Source of the DNA: Olleya sp. YS
GTDB lineage: Bacteria > Bacteroidota > Bacteroidia > Flavobacteriales > Flavobacteriaceae
Assembly: GCF_029760915.1 (NCBI RefSeq)
Contig: NZ_CP121685.1
Span: 1,772,001 to 1,836,000 of the forward strand
Length of the DNA: 64,000 nt
Direction: 5' to 3'
The notes beneath the pieces are model-generated. The model was not told the DNA's origin and did not search any database. It was given only the letters and a program-made list of their open reading frames with translations. Every line of letters starts with the position of its first letter. Within the stretch, counting starts at the first letter, position 1. Shown here piece after piece: positions 16,023-25,802 of the stretch. The translations under genes and the position numbers were made by a program.

Positions 16023-16394
16023 CTATTGTAATAACGATTTATATTTGTCTTTATAACCATAAAGTACTACAATATTTAGTACAAGTAATATTAATGATCC
16101 TGCAATCGTAGCTGGTTCTAACGTGGCGTGAAATAATACTGCACATACAGAAATACTCATTAGTATTAGCGCCAATAAAGCCCCAAATTTGTTAAAAATT
16201 AATCCTATTCCTGCTATAATTTCTACTATTGCAACAAGGGTCATTGTTTTTGTTGCAGTTAAAGCTCCAAAATAGTTACCAGCAGCTTCGCTCATTTCTC
16301 CCATATCTATAAAATGAAAAAACTTGTTAAGCCCAAAAAATAGGACAAAAGCACCTAGTAATATTCTAAGTACCATAAATACTTTTGAATTCAT
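16023..16394 (-). CDS. DoxX-family membrane protein
   Basis: A 123-residue protein with four membrane helices. The start MNSKVFMVLRILLGAFVLFFGLNKFFHF has the R-x-L-L-G-x3-L-x-F-G-x-N-K pattern typical of DoxX/DoxD-like proteins. It is inner-membrane and its biochemical role in this phylum is unclear. It is a single gene with its own terminator downstream; its start is 90 bp from the terminator hairpin of the macroglobulin gene. Confidence 0.85.
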   Translation of the reverse strand: MNSKVFMVLRILLGAFVLFFGLNKFFHFIDMGEMSEAAGNYFGALTATKTMTLVAIVEIIAGIGLIFNKFGALLALILMSISVCAVLFHATLEPATIAGSLILLVLNIVVLYGYKDKYKSLLQ

Positions 16395-16483
16395 AATTTA
16401 TTGATTTTAAGTTAGTAACACTAAATATATAAAATATATTCCATGTAAACTAATTGCTTGGATAGTAAATGGTTTATTTAATA

Positions 16484-16520
16484 ATAAAACCACCTTTTCT
16501 AATAGAATAGGTGGTTTTAT
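16484..16520 (-). terminator. Terminator of the alpha-2-macroglobulin gene
   Basis: A 12-bp perfect stem ATAAAACCACCT/AGGTGGTTTTAT whose loop itself contains TTCTA-A-TAGAA, followed on either strand by a short T-rich tail. It lies 19 bp past the stop at 16539. Confidence 0.65.
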
Positions 16521-16538
16521 ATACTTTAAAGTTTTTTA

Positions 16539-19500
16539 TCATTCTACAGTAATTCGTACACCTTCGCTATGACTACTAAATTCTGGAGCATACATACTTT
16601 GAATAGTAGTAATACCATTGCTCATATTACCAGCACTGTTGACACGTAAATCGTATTCAAATACATAAATACCTTTTGGTAAATAGTCAAAAAAGAAGTT
16701 TGTTGATGCATCTTTAGTTGCTTCGTAATAGCCAAGACCATCTTGATATTTATATTGACTTAACACGTTTATAGGCTCTAATCCTGCTGCACGCATATCT
16801 TTCATGTGGATAAATTCCATTGCTCTGTCGCATCTTAATTCGATACGTACTCTAATTAAATCGCCAACCTTTAGTTTGGTGTTTTTGGTTATTGCAGAGA
16901 TTTCTTCACCTGTATCAGTATTGGTTTTTAAGTATAATTGCTTCTTCAGTTTAAGTGGTGTTTCTGCAGAAGTGATTTTATCTAAATCCTCAAAATACTG
17001 CCAGTATAAAGCTGCCCAAGCAATACCTTCTCCTTTTTTGGTTAATGTAACATCTGCCATTTTTGGAGTGATGTCAGAACCTGACCAAGATGTTTTGTAG
17101 TATCCTGTTCCAGCTTCCACTTTGACATCTTCTAAAGTAGCAGGAGTTATTTTTTCACCACCTAAAACCACATCAACCATATCTGTCACACTCAACCAAT
17201 CACTACCTTGTAATAATAATGCATACACTGCTTCTGTAGTAGCTTTAGTGGTTTTCCATCGGTTAGTTTGTTTGTTTTTAAGTAACCAGATTTTTAGGTT
17301 GTCGATATCTTCAAGATTTTTCGTTTCACTCTGAAATCCTTTACCAACTTCTGCAAACGCTTCAATCATTAGTGCTTGAGTCTCGATTGATGCTTGATGC
17401 CAATAGTAAGAATTAGTGTTTTCTTTCCAATACATACCCAATTCTTCAGACGTAATACTATTTTCTTTTAAAGATTTTAATATTGCATTTGCAGTTGTAG
17501 TATCATTATTTCTACTCATAATTAAAGTCATCATACCTTTTGCATATAATGGACGTTTTAACCAATAGTTTCTAATTTGCGATAAGTAGTATTTGTGAAT
17601 TTCTTGTTGCTTTTTAGATTGTTTAAACTCCGGAAAAAAGCTTCGCATATATAAATAATGCAATTGCGTGTAACTTAGATGGTCTTTGGTGTAATCTACG
17701 TCATTAGTATACTTAGTTAAGTCGTTATATTCTTTTTCAAACTCATTATCTAAATAGTCTAGAGCGTCTACTACCATATCCATAATATCTCCATCTTTAT
17801 CACTAATTACGTTTAGTTGTTTTAGATGTCCAAAACCAGTAATAATGTGCTGTGTGATGTAACGGTTAGCTCTGTAATCTCCAAACCAAGACCATCCACC
17901 ATCAGACATTTGGTTATTTTTAAGTTTGCGTTTGGCACGATTTAATTCGCTAGTCATTTTATTTAAATCAAATAATAATGCGATTCGTTTTTTCTGTTCG
18001 GTTTCTGACTGCGCATCGCGTAACCAAGGAGTTTCCTGAATTAAAATGGACTTTAATTCTTCATTTTTTTCAAGATTGCTTAGTAGCGCATCACTGTTTT
18101 TCCATTGGTTAAACACCTCTTTAATGCGTGGATTACTATTAACAATATGACTGGCTAGACTATTAGCATAAAATCTGCTAAAGGTTTGCTCGTTACACTC
18201 ATATGGATATTCCATTAAATATGGTAACGCTTGTACTGCATACCAAGCTGGATTGCTGGTCATCTCTAAGGTTAATTTGTGGTGTTTTAAAGTTGAAGAA
18301 CTTGTAGTCTTTAACTTATCTAAAGTGAAGGTTCTAGTTTCGTTACTTTTAATCCACATTGGTAAGGTTTCTGTCACTAACATACGGTTAGTTAACACAG
18401 GTAATGCGTTTTGTTCTCCATCACTAAAATCGCCTGATTTTGCTAAAATTTTATACTGAATAGCTTGAACGTCATCTGGAATACTAATTTTCCAAGACAC
18501 TTCAGTATTGCCTTTAGCTTTAACCATAAAATTAGCAACTTGATCTTTGTATTTCTTTTTTAATTCATTAGAAGCAGTTGTTAATTTTAATAATCTAGAT
18601 GTTACATCTTTATTAGTTATTGGGTCAGTCAGAATTAATTTAGCTTGACCAGACATTATTTTGTCTGTAAGATTAGATATTTTAGTGCTAATTACAATAT
18701 CATCTCCTTGACGTAAAAAACGAGGCGTATTTGGCAACACCATGAGGTCTTTTTGAGTAACTGTTTGTAATGTACTTTTTGCATAATTACCTTGTTGGTT
18801 ATGCGCAAACAAATTAAGATTCCATCTGGTTAAAGCTTCTGGTGTTGTAAAATTAAAAGATACATTACCATTTTTATCAGTTGCTAATTGCGGAAAGAAA
18901 AAGGCTGTTTCTTGCAAATTGGTTCTAGCTTTGACTTGAGAGAAGTCTTCTTTTGCTCCCCTTTTAGTAGTGATTATTACGACTCCGTTTGCACCTTTTA
19001 CTCCATATGACGCAGTAGCTTCATCTCCTTTTAATACTGATATTTCTTGTATGTCGTCTGGATTAATTGATTTTATATCGCTAACTATGACTCCATCAAC
19101 AACATACAATGGATTTGATAAATCGCTAATTGAAGCAGCTCCTCTAATTACAACTTTTTTAGAATCGTTTTCTACTTGTACTCCTGCTACACTTCCTTGT
19201 AAAAAACTGGCTTCCATTGGAGCTTCCGCTTCTAAATCATCCATTACAACTGACTTAGATTCTATTCTCGATCTTTTTTTAGTTCCATAACCAGAAATAA
19301 CCACTTCATCTAAATTAGTATCTGGATTTAAACTAATATTAATAACATTATCAGCACCAACAGTTTTTTCAAGTGTTTCATAACCTACATAACTAAATTG
19401 TAATATATCTCCAGCACTAGCTTTTATTAAATAGTTACCATCAAAGTCTGTAGATGTTCCTTCTGAAGTGCCTTTAACCATTACATTTCCAGTCGGAAGA

Positions 19501-22500
19501 GGTAATCCGTTTTCATCAGTTACGGTTCCTGTTACAAAGCCTTTTTTAACGCTACCATCATAAGCGGTTCTTATTCTGTCTACTTTTAATCTGTTAATGT
19601 ATTGTTGATAGACCCAGCTATTATTATTCATAGTAAAGCCAAACCAATTAAACTGATCAAAGCTTTTTAGATTGTTAAAACTAGTGTAGTTGTAAGGTCT
19701 ATTAACTCTAAAGTAAGTGGTTCCAAAACTATTACCATCACCTCTTCTGTAAGACGCATAGTAACTACGTGGTGTAAAGTTGGAGTAGTTCCAGTTATGT
19801 GATTTAAATTCGTCCAAAGACGCATCATACATACTTGCTAAAAACTCGGATGCTATTTTTTCGCCTTTTGTGCCTTTAATTTTAAAGCTCCACGTTTCGT
19901 CTTTACCTGGTTGCAGTTTGTCCCTAAAGGTTAGGGTTTCAATCTCTAAATCGGTTTTAGGATATGGTACCTGTATAGTCATACTACCACCTTGATAACT
20001 ATTAAAAGCAGCTAAACTATAATGGATACCAAAACCTCCTAAATCACCTTCCTCAACAGGAATTGAGATTGTTTTTTTGTTTTCATTTAAAGTTATGACG
20101 TAGTTTTTTTCGATTTGGTAATCGCGTTCTACACTTACTGTCACTGTTAGGTTTTTTGCAGCAGTTGCTAAAGTTAAGACGACTTTATCTCCAACCTCGT
20201 AACTAGATTTGTCTGTAGTAATACTAAATAATTGTTGGTCTGCAAGTGTGTTGTCTTTATCAGAAAACAACATAGTTTTTGCTTTGTCTTTGACTTCTTG
20301 ACCAAATTTATCTGTAGTTTCTAACTCGATTATATACGCTCCAGACAACCATTTTTTGATGTTTTTTAAGTCGATGGTTTTGGATTGTTCTGTGTCAAAC
20401 GTTTTAGTTAATACCAAGTCGCCTTTTTCCCAATTTTCAGGATTGTCCTCATTAGTATAGGCATCATGAGGGAAGAAACTTTTAAAGTCGTTTTTAGTAA
20501 ACCCAGGATAATCTGGAGCAGCCCAAGGACGTTTACGTAATACAGTATTTGGAGCTTGCAGTTTATAAATATTGAGTGTTCCTTTTGCTGGTACAAATTG
20601 ACCATTTAGGTTTTGTGTGGTAATAGTTATTTGGTGGTCTTTTTCCGTCTTATCTATTACTGGTTTAATACCAATAGTAGCAGTTAACGCATGATACCCA
20701 ACTCTGACTATGGTTGAAGTACTTCTAGTTTCGCCATTAATGTCTGTGACATCTGCTGTGACCTCGTAACTAAAAATAGGTAAGCCAGATTTGTCTACGG
20801 TTTCATCAGGAATGGCTTTAAAAACAACCTCATAGTTTCCATCAGCATCAGTTGTGGTTTCGCCATGTGTGATTTCTTGAGAATCTACATTATAATAGCT
20901 TGGTCTGTACCATCTGTACCACACTGGATATTGTACATTTCTTACCACACGATACACCACTTTTGCATCTGTAATTTTACTGCCTGCAAACGCAATAGCT
21001 TCACCTTTTACAGTTACACTATCGTTAACTTTAAAGGTTTCTGTTATTGGATTAAAATTAGTTTCAAATTTTGGACGTTTATATTCCTCTACAGAAATAG
21101 ACGTATTTCCATACAAGTTATTGTTACTAATTCTTATGTTGAAGGTACCTGTCAGACCATCATTTGGTAACATAAACTCGCCAGAAACAGATCCAAAGTC
21201 GTTGGTTGTTAGGTTTAACGAACTTACTTTTTCGCCATTTGTGTTATATAAAACCACATTCACTTTTTTATTTGCAATAACTTCGGTTTTATTATTCTTA
21301 TTTTTTAAAGCAATTGCTTTAAAATAAACGGTTTGCGATGGTCTGTAAATACTACGATCGGTAAAAATAAACGCACGATAGTTAGTGTCGTTATCCTCAT
21401 GATTTCTGTAATAATTATTGATATAGTAATTACCAAAATACCCAATATCAGATTTGGTTTTAATGGTTAAAGCCACGTTATTACGCTTGTAACTTTTGTT
21501 TTTAGATATAGCGATAATACCTTTAGAATCCGTTGTTGTGGTAACAGTATTGATTATTTCGTTTCTATACATATAATCAATATCTACTTTAGCATTTGGT
21601 AGTGGTTGACCATTATTACGGTTAATAACTTGATAAAAGACTTGATTTTCATCCTGAAAATTAACAATAGCAATATTGGTAACTTGTGTTAAGGCAGTTG
21701 CAAAAAAGTTGTCGTCTAAATCGGTAGACTGTCCAACAATTAGATATAAACCATTATCCAAATTTGGCACTAAAACTTCGGTAGTATGTCGTTGGTAATC
21801 GTTGTCGTTTTTTAGAGAAGAAGTCCATGATTTTTCAACCTTTAGCTTGTCTATAAACGCTTTTTTCTCATCCTCTTTATAAATTTTCGTGAAGGCATCT
21901 CGTTGCTTTTTGGTAATTTTATGGGCTTCAAACTTAAGTTGTTCGACATTTTTGTAACCTATTAAAAAGCGCGATTGGGTGTTAATTGGTACAAACTGCT
22001 CAGCAGTTATGGTTAAACTAGGTTGTAAAATTTGCGATTGTAACGCAGTACATAAACCAGCACCTTTACTATCTGGAAAGTCTGTTATAACCTGTTTGCA
22101 CAAGTCTAAAGCGTCTTTTATTTTAAATCTTACCTCAGGATTAGTCTCTTTGTTATAAGCTTGACCTTGTGTATTATATAGCGTAGCAATTTTAAAATTG
22201 TACAACCCAGAGACTTCGTGTGTGTTGTGTTTTTCGGCTTCAGCCTGAAGTGCTTTTAAGTAAATATCTTCCTTATTTTCAAAAGTAGCATTGAAATACA
22301 CGTAGTCTAAACGCTCTGTATTGACTTCGGTTAAGGCATACGGTTCTTTATCTTTTAAATGAAATTGAATTAAACCCTGATAAACTTTCAAAGCTTGTAA
22401 TTGCAATGATGTCGAGTCTTTAGACGTGATGTTTATCTTAGAAAATGCTTCTGAAGCGGATAAATACTCAGGATTATCTATCAAAAATTTATAAGCAGGT

Positions 22501-23126
22501 TGCGTGATACTGTTTTCTGAGGTTTTATAAAATTCTAATGCATTATGACTTAAAAAATCGAATAACGTTGGTCTATACACTTCAGAATCTCTTCCTTTTG
22601 TAATGATCTCGTCAAACTGATTAATGGACGTTTGCTGTAACAACAATCCATTTTGCAACGAGTTGTCAAAATAAAGTTTAATCTCTGCAAATAAAGTTTC
22701 TAAATCCCAAGTTCTAAAATCTATGTTATCCGCTTTCTCTTCAGTTTTTGTACGGTTGTAAAATTTATATCTGTTTTGCTGAAAATATTGCCAATATAAG
22801 GTCGCCAACATATTTTCTAATACGTTTTTTGTTGGTGCTTTACTTGTAGTAATTTCAGCTTTAAAGTCGTTAATAATACTTAGTTGTGCATCTTCTTCAA
22901 GGAGTAATGCAAACTTGCTTTTAAATAATAAAACTTTAATACGTTGTTCGTTATTATCCTCTGCTATAGCTTTAGCCTCAATAGTTTTAACAACTTCCAA
23001 TGCACTTTTTGGTAAACCGTTAATTTCGTGCGTCTCAACGTTATTCCATAGTTTGGAATAGTTATTGGTTTGAGAGTAGGATGTTGCAAATAATAATATC
23101 ATTAAAAAAGTGGACAGATGCTTCAT
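16539..23126 (-). CDS. Giant alpha-2-macroglobulin with inserted carboxypeptidase-regulatory and TonB-plug domains
   Basis: A 2195-residue secreted protein with signal peptide MKHLSTFLMILLFATSYSQ. The start is the ATG at 23124-23126; seven further upstream codons would need a TTG start. The N-terminal ~590 residues are Bacteroidota-specific, then MG2 begins (FTDRSIYRPSQTVYFKA, near 594). The C-terminal half has A2M (FFPQLATDKNGNVSFNFTTPEALTRWNLNLFAHN) and the thioester site ECNEQT near residue 1645, so the CxEQ trap is intact. Between them, about 1195-1390, sit a regulatory beta-sandwich (GTVTDENGLPLPTGNV, GTSTDFDGNYLIKASAG, DEVVISGYGT) and a plug-like domain (LQGSVAGVQVENDSKKVVIRGAAS, NPLYVVDGVIV, GANGVVIITTKRG) as in SusC, but no barrel. 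Macroglobulins trap attacking proteases in the periplasm or at the surface. It is a single gene. Confidence 0.93.
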   Translation of the reverse strand: MKHLSTFLMILLFATSYSQTNNYSKLWNNVETHEINGLPKSALEVVKTIEAKAIAEDNNEQRIKVLLFKSKFALLLEEDAQLSIINDFKAEITTSKAPTKNVLENMLATLYWQYFQQNRYKFYNRTKTEEKADNIDFRTWDLETLFAEIKLYFDNSLQNGLLLQQTSINQFDEIITKGRDSEVYRPTLFDFLSHNALEFYKTSENSITQPAYKFLIDNPEYLSASEAFSKINITSKDSTSLQLQALKVYQGLIQFHLKDKEPYALTEVNTERLDYVYFNATFENKEDIYLKALQAEAEKHNTHEVSGLYNFKIATLYNTQGQAYNKETNPEVRFKIKDALDLCKQVITDFPDSKGAGLCTALQSQILQPSLTITAEQFVPINTQSRFLIGYKNVEQLKFEAHKITKKQRDAFTKIYKEDEKKAFIDKLKVEKSWTSSLKNDNDYQRHTTEVLVPNLDNGLYLIVGQSTDLDDNFFATALTQVTNIAIVNFQDENQVFYQVINRNNGQPLPNAKVDIDYMYRNEIINTVTTTTDSKGIIAISKNKSYKRNNVALTIKTKSDIGYFGNYYINNYYRNHEDNDTNYRAFIFTDRSIYRPSQTVYFKAIALKNKNNKTEVIANKKVNVVLYNTNGEKVSSLNLTTNDFGSVSGEFMLPNDGLTGTFNIRISNNNLYGNTSISVEEYKRPKFETNFNPITETFKVNDSVTVKGEAIAFAGSKITDAKVVYRVVRNVQYPVWYRWYRPSYYNVDSQEITHGETTTDADGNYEVVFKAIPDETVDKSGLPIFSYEVTADVTDINGETRSTSTIVRVGYHALTATIGIKPVIDKTEKDHQITITTQNLNGQFVPAKGTLNIYKLQAPNTVLRKRPWAAPDYPGFTKNDFKSFFPHDAYTNEDNPENWEKGDLVLTKTFDTEQSKTIDLKNIKKWLSGAYIIELETTDKFGQEVKDKAKTMLFSDKDNTLADQQLFSITTDKSSYEVGDKVVLTLATAAKNLTVTVSVERDYQIEKNYVITLNENKKTISIPVEEGDLGGFGIHYSLAAFNSYQGGSMTIQVPYPKTDLEIETLTFRDKLQPGKDETWSFKIKGTKGEKIASEFLASMYDASLDEFKSHNWNYSNFTPRSYYASYRRGDGNSFGTTYFRVNRPYNYTSFNNLKSFDQFNWFGFTMNNNSWVYQQYINRLKVDRIRTAYDGSVKKGFVTGTVTDENGLPLPTGNVMVKGTSEGTSTDFDGNYLIKASAGDILQFSYVGYETLEKTVGADNVINISLNPDTNLDEVVISGYGTKKRSRIESKSVVMDDLEAEAPMEASFLQGSVAGVQVENDSKKVVIRGAASISDLSNPLYVVDGVIVSDIKSINPDDIQEISVLKGDEATASYGVKGANGVVIITTKRGAKEDFSQVKARTNLQETAFFFPQLATDKNGNVSFNFTTPEALTRWNLNLFAHNQQGNYAKSTLQTVTQKDLMVLPNTPRFLRQGDDIVISTKISNLTDKIMSGQAKLILTDPITNKDVTSRLLKLTTASNELKKKYKDQVANFMVKAKGNTEVSWKISIPDDVQAIQYKILAKSGDFSDGEQNALPVLTNRMLVTETLPMWIKSNETRTFTLDKLKTTSSSTLKHHKLTLEMTSNPAWYAVQALPYLMEYPYECNEQTFSRFYANSLASHIVNSNPRIKEVFNQWKNSDALLSNLEKNEELKSILIQETPWLRDAQSETEQKKRIALLFDLNKMTSELNRAKRKLKNNQMSDGGWSWFGDYRANRYITQHIITGFGHLKQLNVISDKDGDIMDMVVDALDYLDNEFEKEYNDLTKYTNDVDYTKDHLSYTQLHYLYMRSFFPEFKQSKKQQEIHKYYLSQIRNYWLKRPLYAKGMMTLIMSRNNDTTTANAILKSLKENSITSEELGMYWKENTNSYYWHQASIETQALMIEAFAEVGKGFQSETKNLEDIDNLKIWLLKNKQTNRWKTTKATTEAVYALLLQGSDWLSVTDMVDVVLGGEKITPATLEDVKVEAGTGYYKTSWSGSDITPKMADVTLTKKGEGIAWAALYWQYFEDLDKITSAETPLKLKKQLYLKTNTDTGEEISAITKNTKLKVGDLIRVRIELRCDRAMEFIHMKDMRAAGLEPINVLSQYKYQDGLGYYEATKDASTNFFFDYLPKGIYVFEYDLRVNSAGNMSNGITTIQSMYAPEFSSHSEGVRITVE

Positions 23127-23275
23127 GTTATTAATTTTTTTAAGCAATATAGTTTAGTTTTAAAACCAACTAAAGCATAAATGCGTAAAGTAAACGTTTC
23201 AATGAGGGAAGCGTTGTGGATTTAAAGTTAAGTAAAATTTAACCATATAAATCAAAAACAATACCAAGAGAATAC

Positions 23276-23283
23276 TATTTTTG
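23276..23283 (+). promoter_or_regulatory. Candidate -7 box for the TPR gene
   Basis: TATTTTTG matches TAnnTTTG, 19 nt before the ATG at 23303. No clear -33 TTG. Confidence 0.38.
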
Positions 23284-23302
23284 TAAACCTTTATAATTCA
23301 AG

Positions 23303-24247
23303 ATGAAAACATTTTTATTAGTTTTAATTTTCCCAATTTTTGTTATAGCTCAAACATCTGTGCAAAAAGGAAAAACGTTTTTAGAGAGTAAACAATTTAG
23401 TAAAGCCGAAAAAGAATTAAAGTTGTTTGTAGACAATAATTCTGATAATTTGGAAGCTATAGAATTGTTGGGTGATGCTTATGGACACCAAAAAAAATGG
23501 GATGAAGCTGCTACAGCATATAAAAGGTTAGTTAAAGCAAAACCTAATAATGCTAATTACCATTATAAATTAGGTGGTGCTCTAGGGATGAAAGCCTTAT
23601 CAGTTAGTAAAATATCTGCTTTAGGCATTATTGGAGATGTAAAATCGTCATTTTTAAAAGCTGCAGAATTAGATCCAAATCATATTGAAGCACGTTGGGC
23701 TTTAGTAGAATTATATATGCAATTACCAGGTATTATTGGAGGTAGTAAAAAAACGTCCCTTAAATATGCTAACCAATTAGAAAACCTATCTAAAGTTGAT
23801 GGGTATTTAGCTAAAGGTTATATTTATGAATATGATGACGAACCAGAATTAGCAGAAGAGTACTATTTAAAAGCGATTAAAGTTGGTGGTTCTTTAACCT
23901 GTTATGAAAAGCTAACTGAATTGTATACCAAAGAAGACCAGCCAGACAAAGCAGTTGCTAATATGGAAGCTGCACAAATCAAGCATCAACGTAACAGTTT
24001 GCATTATCAAATAGGTAAGGTATGTGCAGATTATAACGTACAATTAGATAAAGGTGAGCGATGCTTGAAAGTATATATCCAAAACTACTCTGCTAAAGAT
24101 GGTGTTCCAAAAGCTTGGGCTAATTACCGCTTAGCACAAATCTATAAACACAAAAAAGATAGCACTAATGCGCTTAAGTATATTAACTTAGCCATAAGTG
24201 AGTTGCCAGATATTGAAGTGTTTAAAGACTTTAAGGACGATTTGTAG
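23303..24247 (+). CDS. Secreted tetratricopeptide-repeat protein
   Basis: A 314-residue protein with a signal peptide (MKTFLLVLIFPIFVIAQ) and TPR-type helical repeats. Examples are KGKTFLESKQFSKAEKELKLFVDNN (about 22-46), LLGDAYGHQKKWDEAATAYKRLVKAKPNN (about 55-83), SFLKAAELDPNHIEARWALVELYM and PKAWANYRLAQIYKHKKDSTNALKYINLAI. It probably acts as a periplasmic scaffold. It lies 68 bp upstream of mpl, whose separate -7 box suggests independent transcription. No specific partner is recognisable. Confidence 0.88.
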   Translation: MKTFLLVLIFPIFVIAQTSVQKGKTFLESKQFSKAEKELKLFVDNNSDNLEAIELLGDAYGHQKKWDEAATAYKRLVKAKPNNANYHYKLGGALGMKALSVSKISALGIIGDVKSSFLKAAELDPNHIEARWALVELYMQLPGIIGGSKKTSLKYANQLENLSKVDGYLAKGYIYEYDDEPELAEEYYLKAIKVGGSLTCYEKLTELYTKEDQPDKAVANMEAAQIKHQRNSLHYQIGKVCADYNVQLDKGERCLKVYIQNYSAKDGVPKAWANYRLAQIYKHKKDSTNALKYINLAISELPDIEVFKDFKDDL

Positions 24248-24285
24248 TATCTCACAAAAAGTGCTTTACTTATACTAGCAATTAT

Positions 24286-24293
24286 TATCTTTG
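24286..24293 (+). promoter_or_regulatory. Candidate -7 box for mpl
   Basis: TATCTTTG matches TAnnTTTG, 22 nt before the ATG at 24316; the -33 position is only TTTA. Confidence 0.4.
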
Positions 24294-24315
24294 AAGACTC
24301 TACAAATTACGGATA

Positions 24316-25671
24316 ATGAATGTACATTTTATAGCTATTGGTGGAAGTGCCATGCACAACTTAGCATTAGCATTACACAATAAAGGATATCAAGTTACAG
24401 GAAGCGACGATACCATTTTTGAACCCTCAAAATCGCGTTTACAAGCCAAGGGATTATTACCAGAAACATTTGGTTGGTTTCCAGAAAAAATAACCAATAC
24501 TTTAGATGCAATTGTACTTGGTATGCATGCTAAAGCAGATAACCCTGAGTTGTTAAAAGCGCAAGAATTAGGCTTAAAAATATATAGCTATCCGGAGTTT
24601 TTATACGAGCAATCCAAACACAAAACTAGAGTAGTTATTGGTGGAAGTCATGGTAAAACAACTATTACCTCTATGATATTACACGTGATGCATTATCATG
24701 ATAAGGATGTGGATTATATGGTTGGTGCACAATTAGAAGGCTTTGATGTTATGGTCAAACTTACTGAAGACAACGATTTTATTGTTTTAGAAGGTGATGA
24801 GTATCTAAGTAGTCCGATTGATAGACGACCAAAATTTCATTTATACAAACCTAACATAGCGTTGTTAAGTGGAATTGCTTGGGACCACATTAACGTCTTC
24901 CCAACCTATGAAAATTATGTGGAGCAGTTTAGCATTTTTGTAGATAGCATCGTAAAAGGTGGAAGTATAAATTATAACGAAGAAGATCCAGAAGTAAAAC
25001 GCGTAGTGGAAGCATCTGAAAATCCAATACGTAAAATAGCCTACCACACACCAGACTATACTGTAGAAGATGGCGAAACGCTTTTAGAAACACCAGAAGG
25101 ACCAATGCCAATAGAGGTTTTTGGAAAACATAATCTAAACAATTTAGCAGGAGCAAAATGGATTTGTCAACATATGGGAATTGATGAAGACGATTTTTAT
25201 GAAGCAATTGCAACCTTTAAAGGAGCCAGCAAACGTCTTGAGAAAATTGCCGAAAGCAAAACCAGTGTCGCCTATAAAGATTTTGCGCATTCGCCAAGTA
25301 AAGTAGAAGCCACTACAAAAGCAGTTAAAGAGCAATACGAAAACCGTACGTTAGTTGCTTGCTTAGAGTTACACACATACAGTAGCTTAAATGCAGAGTT
25401 TTTAAAAGAATATAAAGGCGCTTTAGATGCAGCAGATGTTGCAGTGGTATTTTATAGTCCACATGCAGTAGAAATTAAAAAATTGGAAGAAGTCACACAC
25501 GAGCAAATTGCGACTGCGTTTGAACGCGACGACTTAATTATTTATACCAATCCAGACGATTTTAAAAATTATTTATTCTCTCAAAATTTTGATAACAAAG
25601 CGTTATTGTTAATGAGTAGTGGCAATTATGGAGGATTGGATTTTGATGAGGTAAAGGGGTTGATTGGGTAA
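24316..25671 (+). CDS. mpl: UDP-N-acetylmuramate:tripeptide ligase, Mpl-type Mur ligase
   Basis: A 451-residue Mur ligase of the cell-wall recycling type, joining recycled L-Ala-D-Glu-mDAP peptide to UDP-MurNAc. Visible features are the N-terminal Rossmann MNVHFIAIGGSAMHNLALAL, the ATP P-loop GGSHGKTTITSM (about 109-120), LEGDEYLSSPIDRRPKFHLYKPNIALLSGIAWDHINVFPT, and the C-terminal YKDFAHSPSKVEATTKAV. Mpl rather than MurC is supported by the GMHAKADNPEL and DFAHSPSK segments. The last 109 coding bases are duplicated at 27212-27320 beyond an inserted gene, and the two tails differ at the end (KGLIG here, KEVIG there). Confidence 0.93.
   Translation: MNVHFIAIGGSAMHNLALALHNKGYQVTGSDDTIFEPSKSRLQAKGLLPETFGWFPEKITNTLDAIVLGMHAKADNPELLKAQELGLKIYSYPEFLYEQSKHKTRVVIGGSHGKTTITSMILHVMHYHDKDVDYMVGAQLEGFDVMVKLTEDNDFIVLEGDEYLSSPIDRRPKFHLYKPNIALLSGIAWDHINVFPTYENYVEQFSIFVDSIVKGGSINYNEEDPEVKRVVEASENPIRKIAYHTPDYTVEDGETLLETPEGPMPIEVFGKHNLNNLAGAKWICQHMGIDEDDFYEAIATFKGASKRLEKIAESKTSVAYKDFAHSPSKVEATTKAVKEQYENRTLVACLELHTYSSLNAEFLKEYKGALDAADVAVVFYSPHAVEIKKLEEVTHEQIATAFERDDLIIYTNPDDFKNYLFSQNFDNKALLLMSSGNYGGLDFDEVKGLIG
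25562..25670 (+). repeat. 109-bp direct repeat, copy 1 (3' end of mpl)
   Basis: Matches 27212-27320 with five substitutions and no gap. Three substitutions are at third codon positions and two change residues (KG-L to KE-V). Similarity starts abruptly at 25562 and stops at the stop codon. Confidence 0.95.
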
Positions 25672-25674
25672 CAC

Positions 25675-25740
25675 ATTCCTTTGAAAAAAGGAATCTTATT
25701 AAAAATAGTTCTTATTTTTTGGTTTCTGCTTTCACAGGAA
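25675..25740. repeat. REP-like palindrome pair after mpl
   Basis: First unit: 8-bp stem ATTCCTTT/AAAGGAAT with a GAAA loop (25675-25694), followed by CTTAT. Second, inverted unit: TTTCTG/CAGGAA (25723-25740) followed by TGACA. A related unit with the same stem length, GAAA loop and CTTAT tail is at 34257-34280. No T-run follows, so it is not a good terminator. Confidence 0.5.
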
Positions 25741-25802
25741 TGACAGTGCGGTTTTTGTAACGTTTTATTGAAAAAGGTTACCAATATATACAACTAACCT
25801 TT

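Noticed and set aside
18960-19545. Treating the plug domain in the macroglobulin as a fused or frameshifted susC gene
   Set aside because: The frame is continuous on both sides, no barrel sequence is present and the A2M half follows at once.
23127-23147. Upstream TTG start for the macroglobulin
   Set aside because: The ATG at 23126 gives a clean signal peptide; the seven extra codons would put charged residues before it.
24865-25335. Overlapping minus-strand frames over mpl
   Set aside because: They are shadows of mpl, Phe/Cys-rich without any known family.
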